A stretch of 64,000 nucleotides of DNA. Source: Micromonospora antibiotica. GTDB taxonomy: Bacteria; Actinomycetota; Actinomycetes; Mycobacteriales; Micromonosporaceae. The position numbers and the translations under genes are program-made. Shown piece after piece: positions 15,763 through 23,409 of the stretch (positions within the stretch are counted from its first letter, which is position 1; each line of letters opens with the position of its first letter). Under the pieces are notes generated by a model that searched no databases, had not been told where the DNA came from, and was given only the letters and a program-made list of their open reading frames with translations. The stretch covers positions 558,001-622,000 of the forward strand of contig NZ_JAGFWR010000001.1 of NCBI RefSeq assembly GCF_017599305.1, written 5' to 3'.

Positions 15763-17307
15763 TCACCTCACCGCCGCGGACGCGGCCCCCGAGGCGGCGC
15801 CGACGACTGCCGGCCGCCCCAGCCGGTCGCACAGATCCCGCGCTCCCAGCACGGCCAGAGCCATGCTGGTGAGGGTCGGATTGCACGCCGTACGCGTCGG
15901 GATGACACCGTTGCCGGCCACGTACAGCCCGCGCACACCCCAGACCTGCGAAACCGGGTCACAGACACTGGTGCCGTCGTCCGAGACTCCCATCCGTACG
16001 GTGCCCTGGTAGTGCAGGGAGCTGCCGGGCGGATGCACCCAGGGCACCTCCCCCTCGACCGGCCGGCCGAGCAGCCGGCTCAGCCGCAGCACCGCCTCCC
16101 GCGCCGCCCCGATCGTGGCCCCGTCTGCCGGGCTCGGCCGGTGACGCAGCCGCATCACCGGCAGGCCGGCCCAGTCACGCTCGTCATCGCTGAAGGTCAC
16201 CCGGTTGCCCGCAGCCACGTCCTGCGGCACGAAGAGGTGCACCGCGGCCCACGGGTGCGGGGCAGGGACCGGCAAGGTGGTCGGATCGAGGGGAGTCACC
16301 ATCCCGTGGAACGGGAAGGTCAGGTCGTCGTAGGGAATCCAGGTGACGCCCCGGGCCGGGCCGGCCGGCACCTCACCGGCGAAACCGTGCAGCTCGGCGG
16401 CGAGCGACACCTGAGCGTGCTCGTTGAGGTACCGACCCAGCGCCGGTGGTCGGATGCCCGAGGCGAACAGCAGTTGCGGGGTACGCAGCGAGTCTGCGGC
16501 GACCACCACGTGCCCGGTGCGCACGGTGGAGACCGATCCGGTGGCGAGATCGCGCAGCTCCACCCCGGTCACGCCACCGTCGTCGGTCAGGACCCGGCTG
16601 CACAGGGTGCGGGTACGCAACACGACGTGGCGGCGCCGGTCGCCGAGCAGCCCGCCGAGGACCACGTCGACACCGGCCCGCCGTACCGACCCGTTCTCGA
16701 CGGTCAGCGCCATGGGCAACGGCTGAACGCGCCGGTGCGCAGCGCGGCCGTCGTCGAGTGCGGCACCCAACCGTCGCCGTATCCGTGACTCGACGGGCGA
16801 GTCGGCGAACTGCCGTGCCGAGACGCGCAGCAGACGTTCGGCGACCCCGAGCGCCCCGTCGAGCACGGCCGGGTCGAGAAAGTCGATGCGCTCGGCACCG
16901 GCGGGCCGTGGGCAGGCTGCGAACCACTGGGTGGCCATGCCGCCGACGTTGCAGGCGGCCTGCGCGGCGGGGAGGGAGCCGCCCGGGTCCACCGGGAACA
17001 GGCCCGGACGGCTGAGAAAGGCACCGTCACGTTGACCGCGCGGAACGTTGTGGGCGATGCCGGAGGCGACCGTCGTGCCATGCCGGACCCGCAGCGGCCC
17101 CTGTGACGCGACCTGGGCCCGGTCGAGTTCCCCCGGATCCGTGACGTGACTCAGATGCCGGCCCGGTGGCTCGGTCACCGCCGGACCAGCCTCGACGATC
17201 AGGATGCGCACGGCCGGTACGGTGTCCGCGACCAGCCGCGCGTAGACGGCACCGGTGAGGCCGCTGCCGACGATGACGACGTCCGCGACGTCGGTGGACT
17301 CGCTCAT
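15763..17307 (-). CDS. GMC oxidoreductase, pyranose-oxidase-like
   Basis: 514 aa flavoprotein. The Rossmann motif VVIVGSGLTGAVYARLV opens the protein and an Ala/Glu-rich EAGP loop follows. The C terminus carries SLHYQGTVRMG with His432 and NGVIPTRTACNPTLTSM with Asn476, the His/Asn pair and surrounding signature of pyranose 2-oxidases and actinobacterial glycoside 3-oxidases rather than choline or cholesterol oxidases. Known relatives oxidise C2 or C3 hydroxyls of sugars or C-glycosides. In this cluster it may oxidise the glycosyl unit before a ketoreductase acts. An alternative is oxidation of a carrier-bound or aromatic alcohol. It lies 37 bases downstream of the acyl-CoA dehydrogenase gene. 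Confidence 0.8.
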   Translation of the reverse strand: MSESTDVADVVIVGSGLTGAVYARLVADTVPAVRILIVEAGPAVTEPPGRHLSHVTDPGELDRAQVASQGPLRVRHGTTVASGIAHNVPRGQRDGAFLSRPGLFPVDPGGSLPAAQAACNVGGMATQWFAACPRPAGAERIDFLDPAVLDGALGVAERLLRVSARQFADSPVESRIRRRLGAALDDGRAAHRRVQPLPMALTVENGSVRRAGVDVVLGGLLGDRRRHVVLRTRTLCSRVLTDDGGVTGVELRDLATGSVSTVRTGHVVVAADSLRTPQLLFASGIRPPALGRYLNEHAQVSLAAELHGFAGEVPAGPARGVTWIPYDDLTFPFHGMVTPLDPTTLPVPAPHPWAAVHLFVPQDVAAGNRVTFSDDERDWAGLPVMRLRHRPSPADGATIGAAREAVLRLSRLLGRPVEGEVPWVHPPGSSLHYQGTVRMGVSDDGTSVCDPVSQVWGVRGLYVAGNGVIPTRTACNPTLTSMALAVLGARDLCDRLGRPAVVGAASGAASAAVR

Positions 17308-17344
17308 CTGTGCTCCTCAGCCGGAGTCGAGGTGCGGACCGCGG

Positions 17345-18517
17345 TCACAGTGACCGTGCGATCACGACGCGCTGTATCTGGTTCGTCCCCTCGATGATCT
17401 GCAGCAGCTTGGCCTCCCGCATCCAGCGTTCGACCGGATGGTCCCGGACGTAGCCGTACGCGCCGAGCACCTGGACGGCGTCGGTGGTCGCCCGCATCGC
17501 CACGTCGGTGGCGAAGAGCTTGGCCCGGGCGGCCATCGCCGTGACGACGCCGTCCGGCTGGCCCTCGTCCAGGGCCCGGGCGGCCTCCCGGACCAGGGCC
17601 CGCGCCGCGGCGACCTCCGTCGACATGTCCGCCAACAGGAACGCCACACCCTGGAAGTCGGTGATTGGACGATCGAACTGCCGCCGGTGCCTGGCATAGG
17701 CGGTGGCGTACTCCAGGGCTGCCTGGGCGAGCCCGACGGCACAGGAGGCGATGCCGAGGCGGCCCCGGTCGAAGAGCCCGGCCGCGATGAGGAAGCCCTT
17801 GCCGCGTCGGCCGATCAGCCGGTCGGCCGACACCCGCGCGGCATCCAGCACGACGGAGGCGGTCGGCGACGACTGCACCCCCATCTTCCGTTCCGGCCGC
17901 TGCGGCGAGACACCCGGCGTGTCGGCGGGGGCGAGCAACACCGACAGTCCCCGTACGCCCTCGCCACCGGTGCGGCAGAAGACGTTGTAGTAGTCGGCGA
18001 CGCCGGCATGGCTCGTCCAGGCCTTCGTGCCGTCCACGACGTAGACGCCCGCGGCCTCGTCCAGGCGGGCCGCGCAGGCGATCGCGCCGACGTCCGACCC
18101 GGCCGCCGGCTCGGAGATGCAGTTGGCACCGAGCAGGTCACCGCCGAGCATGTCGGGCAACCAACGGCTGCGCTGCTCCGGGCTGCCCCACCGGGCCAAC
18201 GGGTAGCACGACAACACGTGGATGTTGACGGACTGCGCCACCGCCAGCCAACGGCTCGCAAGTGTCTCCAACACGCTCAGGTAGACCTCGTACCGCTGAC
18301 CGCCACCCCCGTACTCGACCGGGTAGGGCAGGCCCAGCAGGCCCACCCGGCCCAGCGTGCGGAGCAGGTCCCGGGGAAAACTGCCGCGTGCCTCGAACTC
18401 GTCGACGAGGGGCGACAGCTCCTTGTCGGCCAGTTCCCGGGCCAGCGACAGCAGGTCCCGGACCTCCGTCGCCTCCGCCGTCCCCGGAGGTGCTCCCTGC
18501 GGGGTCCGCCCCGTCAC
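17345..18517 (-). CDS. Acyl-CoA dehydrogenase
   Basis: 390 aa. The GTG at 18517 overlaps the aldolase stop as GTGA, showing translational coupling. Conserved signatures include ANCISEPAAGSDVGAI, KAWTSHAGVADYYNVF, FDRPITDFQGVAFLLADM and, at the C terminus, IIEGTNQIQR whose Glu matches the catalytic base of MCAD-type enzymes. It would introduce an alpha,beta double bond into an acyl thioester. Because an ACP and an adenylating ligase are in the same operon, the substrate is likely ACP-bound rather than CoA-bound. Its role would fit formation of a 2-enoyl side chain such as a crotonyl or aminocrotonyl unit. Confidence 0.88.
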   Translation of the reverse strand: MTGRTPQGAPPGTAEATEVRDLLSLARELADKELSPLVDEFEARGSFPRDLLRTLGRVGLLGLPYPVEYGGGGQRYEVYLSVLETLASRWLAVAQSVNIHVLSCYPLARWGSPEQRSRWLPDMLGGDLLGANCISEPAAGSDVGAIACAARLDEAAGVYVVDGTKAWTSHAGVADYYNVFCRTGGEGVRGLSVLLAPADTPGVSPQRPERKMGVQSSPTASVVLDAARVSADRLIGRRGKGFLIAAGLFDRGRLGIASCAVGLAQAALEYATAYARHRRQFDRPITDFQGVAFLLADMSTEVAAARALVREAARALDEGQPDGVVTAMAARAKLFATDVAMRATTDAVQVLGAYGYVRDHPVERWMREAKLLQIIEGTNQIQRVVIARSL

Positions 18518-19257
18518 CACCGGGTCGCCGCCGGCCACGTCGCGTCGACCCGGCGGACCGCGTACTCCCAGTACGACCGGATGGACAGATCGGCGTAGAT
18601 GAAGTCGCGCTTGAGCTGGACGTCCTCGTCGGAGGCCCAGACGTACGGCACGCCGGTCTGCTCGGCCAGCAGTTGCAGGCGGCACGCCCGCTCCAGGACC
18701 TGCGCGAGCACCGCGGCGTGCCGGACGCTCCGACCGACCACCACCCCGCCGTGGTTGCGCAGCAGCAGACCCTCGCCACTGCCGAGGCTCTTGGCGATCG
18801 CCTCGCCGGTCGACTGGTCGAGCACCGTGTTGCTGGTCTGCGTGAACAGCCCGAGCCGGCCGGTGAAGTAGGAACCGTCGTGCGAGAGGGGCCGCAGGTG
18901 CAGATCGGTGGCGCCGAAAACGAGCGTGTACGGCGCATGGCTGTGCACGATCCCGTTGACGTCCGGGCGGGCCCGGTAGATGGCCTGGTGCAGCGGCAGC
19001 TCGGGGGGCGCCAACGGGTCCACCGGAGCGTGCGGGTCCGTCGACGCGGCCACCACCTGGGCCGGGGTCGCCTCGTCGAAGCCGCAGAGGGCGTTCTTGA
19101 TGAAGAACACGTCCGAGCCGGGCCTACGTGCCGAGATCTGACCCTGGTTGAAGTCGTCGTGACCGTCGAGCGACAGCATGCGTGCGCCGTACGCGATCTG
19201 CCTGCTCAGGTGCGCCGGAACCGGACGAGGAGTCACCTGGTCGGCCTCGGGGCTCAT
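18514..19257 (-). CDS. Class II aldolase/adducin-family protein
   Basis: 247 aa. Zinc-ligand motifs of class II (fuculose-phosphate-type) aldolases are visible: GIVHSHAPYT (two His) and LLRNHGGVVVG (third His), preceded by DFNQGQISARRPG, the usual substrate-side loop. Family members perform retro-aldol/aldol reactions or decarboxylations on small hydroxy acids. The start ATG overlaps the stop of the DapB-like gene (ATGA) and its own stop overlaps the next start. Its substrate here is unknown; the operon context suggests it builds or trims the carrier-bound precursor. Confidence 0.8.
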   Translation of the reverse strand: MSPEADQVTPRPVPAHLSRQIAYGARMLSLDGHDDFNQGQISARRPGSDVFFIKNALCGFDEATPAQVVAASTDPHAPVDPLAPPELPLHQAIYRARPDVNGIVHSHAPYTLVFGATDLHLRPLSHDGSYFTGRLGLFTQTSNTVLDQSTGEAIAKSLGSGEGLLLRNHGGVVVGRSVRHAAVLAQVLERACRLQLLAEQTGVPYVWASDEDVQLKRDFIYADLSIRSYWEYAVRRVDATWPAATRW

Positions 19258-19997
19258 CGTTGGTCCTTTCCGCCGTCGCCGCCCATGACGGCCAGCATCT
19301 GGTCGAAGACGTCGTGTGCGTGGTGCACGCCCACCGGCAGACTGGTGGCCGCGGCAGCGATACCGATCGCCCCGGCGGCGGCGGTCCGGATGGACCCCAC
19401 CGTGTGCACCAGGGCGAGCGACTGCCCGTCCCAGCCGAGTCGCAGCTCGTGGTCGCTGACCGCGTCACCCGCGCGTAGCGAGGCCACGTCGCTGACCTCG
19501 TGCTCGGTCAGCGACGTCCACAACCGGCTCAGCTGAACCGCCGTGGTGCTGGGCCGGTGCGCCTTGCGGGCCGGGTGACGCTCGAAGACGGCGGCCTCGG
19601 GGACCGCGCCGGTGACGCCGGCCCGGGCCATGGTCGTCACCACCTCGGCGACGCACCGCACCGCCCTGCTCAGCAGGTAGTTTCCCAGGGTCAGGTTGGG
19701 GGCGGCCACCACGGCGACGGACCGGCCCAGCCGGCCCAGCACGGCCTGCTGCTGCTCGTCCAGTCCCGAGACGCACTGGACCAGCGGGCGACGCCAGTGG
19801 TGACAGAGTTCGGCGACGCCGGTCAACGCCGCGGGCGCGGAGCAGTCGACGACGACGTCGGGTGCCGTCTCGGTGCGTGGATCGGGCAGGGCGCGGGAGG
19901 CGTAGACGCGTACCTCGTGCCCCTCGGCCCGGGCCAGGTCGCGCACCGCGGTGCCGAGTCGGCCCCGGCCGACCACTCCCACTACCGGCTCAGACAT
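19254..19997 (-). CDS. Dihydrodipicolinate reductase (DapB)-like protein
   Basis: 247 aa. N-terminal nucleotide-binding fold VVGVVGRGRLGTAVRDLA and the DapB-like central region APNLTLGNYLL and FERHPARKAHRPSTTAVQL, which parallels the catalytic segment of DapB (SPNFS..., E-x-HH-x2-K-x-D-x-PSGTA) but with ERHPARK replacing the His-His pair. It is therefore a divergent homolog, probably reducing an imine or enamine other than dihydrodipicolinate. It overlaps the ACP gene by eight bases and the aldolase gene by four, so it belongs to the same acyl-assembly cassette. No primary lysine-pathway genes are adjacent. Confidence 0.7.
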   Translation of the reverse strand: MSEPVVGVVGRGRLGTAVRDLARAEGHEVRVYASRALPDPRTETAPDVVVDCSAPAALTGVAELCHHWRRPLVQCVSGLDEQQQAVLGRLGRSVAVVAAPNLTLGNYLLSRAVRCVAEVVTTMARAGVTGAVPEAAVFERHPARKAHRPSTTAVQLSRLWTSLTEHEVSDVASLRAGDAVSDHELRLGWDGQSLALVHTVGSIRTAAAGAIGIAAAATSLPVGVHHAHDVFDQMLAVMGGDGGKDQR

Positions 19998-20259
19998 GCG
20001 CCGACTCGTCCTGTGCCGCGACCAGGGCGACGATGCCGTCGACCGACCGAAGTCGATCATCCTCCTCGTCCTGGTCGATCTCGATGCCGAAGGTGTTCTC
20101 GATCGCGTCGATCATGCGGATGTAGGACAGCGACGAGTACCCCAGCGCCGGAAGCGATCCGCCCGCCCGGTCGAGGTCCGCCTCGCTGAGCCCGCCCTCG
20201 GCCGACTCGGTGATGATGCGCGCGACTTTCTGTCGAATTCTGGTGCCGCTTTCCGACAT
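19990..20259 (-). CDS. Acyl carrier protein
   Basis: 89 aa. The ATG at 20259 is preferred because AAGGAG lies six bases before it. Helical ACP fold with the attachment-site segment LGYSSLSYIRMIDAIENTFG; the usual DSL is SSL here, with the second Ser aligned to the phosphopantetheine serine. The following IENTFGIEID is the typical helix II/III junction. Acidic residues in the C-terminal half are normal for ACPs. It is adjacent to the adenylating ligase, DapB-like reductase and acyl-CoA dehydrogenase, so it probably tethers the short acyl or aminoacyl intermediate. Confidence 0.85.
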   Translation of the reverse strand: MSESGTRIRQKVARIITESAEGGLSEADLDRAGGSLPALGYSSLSYIRMIDAIENTFGIEIDQDEEDDRLRSVDGIVALVAAQDESAHV

Positions 20260-20306
20260 GACCATCTCCTTGCACGTTGCGGCTATCGGGATCGATACGT
20301 GGCGTC

Positions 20307-21734
20307 TCAGCCGTCGGTGCGGTCGACGGCGAACAGTCCTTCGAGGGCCGCCATCGCCGGCTTGCCGGCGGACCCCCGGGGGATCTCGGGGACGACACGG
20401 ACCAGGCTGGGAATCTTGTACGGTGCGAGCCGGTCGGCCAGGAAGCGTCGGGGCCCCGAGGGGTCCAGCGAGTCGTCGGCGGCCAGCACGGCAGCCAGGG
20501 CGGGCACGCCGTGCCGGTCCAACACCTGGAGCACCACGGCGTCGCGGACACCGGCAGCCGCCCGCAGGGCCTCCACCACCTCGGTGGCATCGATCTTCCG
20601 GCCGCCCACGTTGATCACCCGGTGGCTGCGTCCACTCAGGAACAGGCTGCCGTCGGCCAGGTAACCGCGGTCACCCGTGCGGTAGTAACCGTCGTCGGTC
20701 ATCCGGCTCTCCAACAGCCCCGGGGCGTTGAGGTAGCGGGTGCCCATGGACTCGCTGCGTACCTCGACGGGACCCGGGTTCGCCCTGGTCCCCGCGCGCA
20801 GCAGTACGCCCGGCAGCGGCCCACCGAGGCCCAGGTCGGTCAGTGGATCGGTGGCGAAGGTGAGCGGGCCGGCCTCCGCGGCGCCGAAGTAGTTCCGCAA
20901 CGGCACCCCGGTCGCCTCGACGAACCGGTGTTTCGTGCCGGGATCGAGCGGCGCCGCCGACGAGATGGCCATGCGTAGCCGGCCGAACGAGCCGTCGGTC
21001 ACCGGTCGGCGTACCAGCGAGTCGTAGAGGGCGGGAAAGCCGACCAGCCGGGTGGCGGCGCACGCCGCGACCGCCCGGCCCACCGCACTGCCGGACGGCA
21101 GACCGTTGGGCAGGTGCAACCGGGCACCCACCAGGAACGCCGACAGCAGCGAGGTGTTGAAGGCGAGGCCGTTCGACAGGGACGCGAAGCAGGCGATGCT
21201 GTCGTCGGCGTCCAGGCCCGTCCCCGTCGCCCAGTTGACTGCGGCCCGGTGCACCGCCTGCCCGCGGAACTCGATGCAGTGGGGCCGCCCCGTCGAGCCG
21301 GAGGTGAAACGGCAGACCTCGGTCTGCGGGTCGAGTGCGGCGCGGCCGGCGGACGGGGCGCCGGTGACGGTCAGGGTGCCCAGCTCACCACGTGGGGTGC
21401 CCCAGCCGGGCGCGGGGGAGTCGTGCACCAGGAGGTCGAGGCCGCAGTCCTCCCGGATCGCCGCTGTCTCCTGCACCCCGCTGACCCGGTCGATGAGGAA
21501 GGGGACCGCGCCGCAGCGGAGGGCGGCCAGGTAGGCGACCACGTAGGCGACACCGTTGCCGGCCCGGATTCCGATCCGGCCACGGTCTCCTCCCGGCAGC
21601 AACCCGGCCAGCGTGTCGGCCCAGACCGCACTCGACCGGATGAGCTCACGGTAGGTCAGTGTGGTCTGCCGGTCGGAGACCGCCGGCCGGTCGCCGTGCC
21701 GTCGGGCGGCGTCGTCGATCACCTCGATCAGCAT
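20307..21734 (-). CDS. AMP-forming ligase / stand-alone adenylation enzyme
   Basis: 475 aa. Adenylation core motifs are clear: FTSGSTGRPH (A3, P-loop), NYFGAAEAGPL (A5), YRTGDRGY (A7), RVINVGGRKID (A8) and PRGSAGKPAM (A10 with catalytic Lys). The protein is about 40 residues shorter than typical acyl-CoA synthetases. It should activate a carboxylic or amino acid as an adenylate and load the adjacent ACP. The specificity cannot be deduced by eye. Its ATG is three bases after the SagB-like stop, so the genes are coupled. It is a key gatekeeper of the acyl module. Confidence 0.88.
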   Translation of the reverse strand: MLIEVIDDAARRHGDRPAVSDRQTTLTYRELIRSSAVWADTLAGLLPGGDRGRIGIRAGNGVAYVVAYLAALRCGAVPFLIDRVSGVQETAAIREDCGLDLLVHDSPAPGWGTPRGELGTLTVTGAPSAGRAALDPQTEVCRFTSGSTGRPHCIEFRGQAVHRAAVNWATGTGLDADDSIACFASLSNGLAFNTSLLSAFLVGARLHLPNGLPSGSAVGRAVAACAATRLVGFPALYDSLVRRPVTDGSFGRLRMAISSAAPLDPGTKHRFVEATGVPLRNYFGAAEAGPLTFATDPLTDLGLGGPLPGVLLRAGTRANPGPVEVRSESMGTRYLNAPGLLESRMTDDGYYRTGDRGYLADGSLFLSGRSHRVINVGGRKIDATEVVEALRAAAGVRDAVVLQVLDRHGVPALAAVLAADDSLDPSGPRRFLADRLAPYKIPSLVRVVPEIPRGSAGKPAMAALEGLFAVDRTDG

Positions 21735-21737
21735 GTC

Positions 21738-23207
21738 TCAGGCCTCGTCATGGGCGTAGGCGCGTTGCAGCCGGTCGAGCTTGACCGCCACGACGCCGGC
21801 CTGACCGACCAGGGCCACGTACAGGGCTTCGTCCCTCTGCGGCAGCGCACTGAGCCGGTGCCAACCGGCGGCGTCGAACCCGCCGATGGTGGTGATCGCC
21901 AGTCCCGCGTCGGCGGCACCCAGACACAGCAGGTGGGCCAGTACGCCCGCCCGGAACAGGGCCGCGTCCACGCCGTCGATGCCGAGCTGGAAGATGGCGT
22001 CCCGGGGGGCGTGGAAGACCACCGCCGCAGCGGCATGTCGGAGGTGCTCCTGACCCATGCAGATACGCACCAGTTCGTCACCGTCGACCACGTGCTCCGC
22101 CACCGGCTCCGGGGCGAGCGTCCCGTCGTACACCCGGTAGGCCCCGGCCGCCAACCCCGCCACCCGGCGGGCGAGCACGGTGATGCCGAACGTGCCGGTC
22201 ACGGGAAGGTCCCACGGCAGGCGGGTCCCCGTGGCCCTCAGCGCCCGGCGGACGTCGCCCACCGGCACCGTCTCGCCGGTGAAGTCCTTGGCGGAGCGTC
22301 GTCGCGGCGCCGCCACGGCCAACGGGCCGGCAGCCGCCACCCGGGCCGCGGTGAACGACCCGGTGCCGCTGTCCGCGACGGGCGTTCCCGGCTGCGGTCG
22401 GGCCGGAAGACGTTGCCAGCACTGCTGTTCGGGGTGCTCGGGCAGCGTCTGCCTCAGCGGGGCCCGGTGCTGGTCGACGCAGGCCCAGCTCTCCCGAGGT
22501 GCGGACGACGGAGCGGTCGGCGAGTCCAGCCACAGTGCGCTGTGGACGAAGCGGCAGCGGCCCGGCAACCCCAACACCTGATCCAGCGGGCGCACCTCGC
22601 GTGCTGTCAGGCCGCGTGTCCGCTCGAAGCGCGACTGAGCGAGACAGAGCAGATGTGTGCTCAGGTGGGCGGCGTCCAGGTGCGCGTAGAGGTAACCGCG
22701 GTCGCCGTACTTCCGCATCGACAGCCACGGGCGCACGTTGGTGAGCAGCAGGGTCCTGCCGGGCCCCGGCAGCGGCAGGCCGCCAGGCCACTCGGCTGGT
22801 CCGATGCGGCACTGCAGATGGACCGACCGGCGTGCGGCGTCCACCGCGAAGACCGCCAGTTCCCCGGCGTGCTCCGCGACGACCGCGTGCTCGTACGGGT
22901 AGAGCGCCCCGGCCGAGGGCACCGAGATCCCACCGTGCCGGGATCCCCGGCAGGCCACCTCGAGGAGTTGCAGCACCGGATGGAGCTCGGCCGGTACCGG
23001 GATGCGCCCGGGGCGTGGCGCGTCGGCGGCCGGCGCCGCGAGCGCCATCCGGTGCCAGAAGGCGACGACGTCCGGCTCGGCCTCGGTGGAATGGCGGGCC
23101 AGCGACGCCGGGATGCCCCGGTCGCCGTCGAGACCGTCGGCGAGACCCCCGGACACATCTTCGCGAGTGTTCCAGGAATTGTGGTACGCGACCGAAGATC
23201 GATCCAT
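21738..23207 (-). CDS. SagB-type oxidase with two nitroreductase-like halves
   Basis: 489 aa from ATG 23207; an ATG at 23249 would add 14 residues. Both halves resemble the FMN-dependent SagB/nitroreductase fold: VPSAGALYPYEHAVVAEHAGELAVF...HLDAAHLSTHLLCLAQ in the N-terminal half and PRRRSAKDFTGETVPVGDVRRAL...FRAGVLAHLLCLGAADAGLAIT in the C-terminal half. SagB enzymes oxidise azolines to azoles or desaturate carrier-bound substrates. There is no YcaO or RiPP precursor nearby, so here it probably acts on the ACP-tethered intermediate. It is followed directly by the ligase and ACP genes. Confidence 0.82.
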   Translation of the reverse strand: MDRSSVAYHNSWNTREDVSGGLADGLDGDRGIPASLARHSTEAEPDVVAFWHRMALAAPAADAPRPGRIPVPAELHPVLQLLEVACRGSRHGGISVPSAGALYPYEHAVVAEHAGELAVFAVDAARRSVHLQCRIGPAEWPGGLPLPGPGRTLLLTNVRPWLSMRKYGDRGYLYAHLDAAHLSTHLLCLAQSRFERTRGLTAREVRPLDQVLGLPGRCRFVHSALWLDSPTAPSSAPRESWACVDQHRAPLRQTLPEHPEQQCWQRLPARPQPGTPVADSGTGSFTAARVAAAGPLAVAAPRRRSAKDFTGETVPVGDVRRALRATGTRLPWDLPVTGTFGITVLARRVAGLAAGAYRVYDGTLAPEPVAEHVVDGDELVRICMGQEHLRHAAAAVVFHAPRDAIFQLGIDGVDAALFRAGVLAHLLCLGAADAGLAITTIGGFDAAGWHRLSALPQRDEALYVALVGQAGVVAVKLDRLQRAYAHDEA

Positions 23208-23409
23208 CAGCAGTCCGCTTCTCGTCTGCCGGCGCCACAATTCAACCATGCCGCAGGAGTGGCGGATGGTGTGCGCCGAGATGCGTGTGGAATTGCTTGT
23301 CGGCCGACCGCTGAAACAGGTCCGGCGCGAAATCAACCATGCCAGACCAACTATTGGCGGTCCAGCCCGGCAACTGCGGGATTCCGCAGTTGTACGGATG
23401 CGGTCGCGG

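Noticed and set aside
19254..19997. A true lysine-pathway dapB
   Set aside because: The catalytic His-His segment is replaced by ERHPARK and the gene is embedded in a secondary-metabolite operon without other lysine genes.
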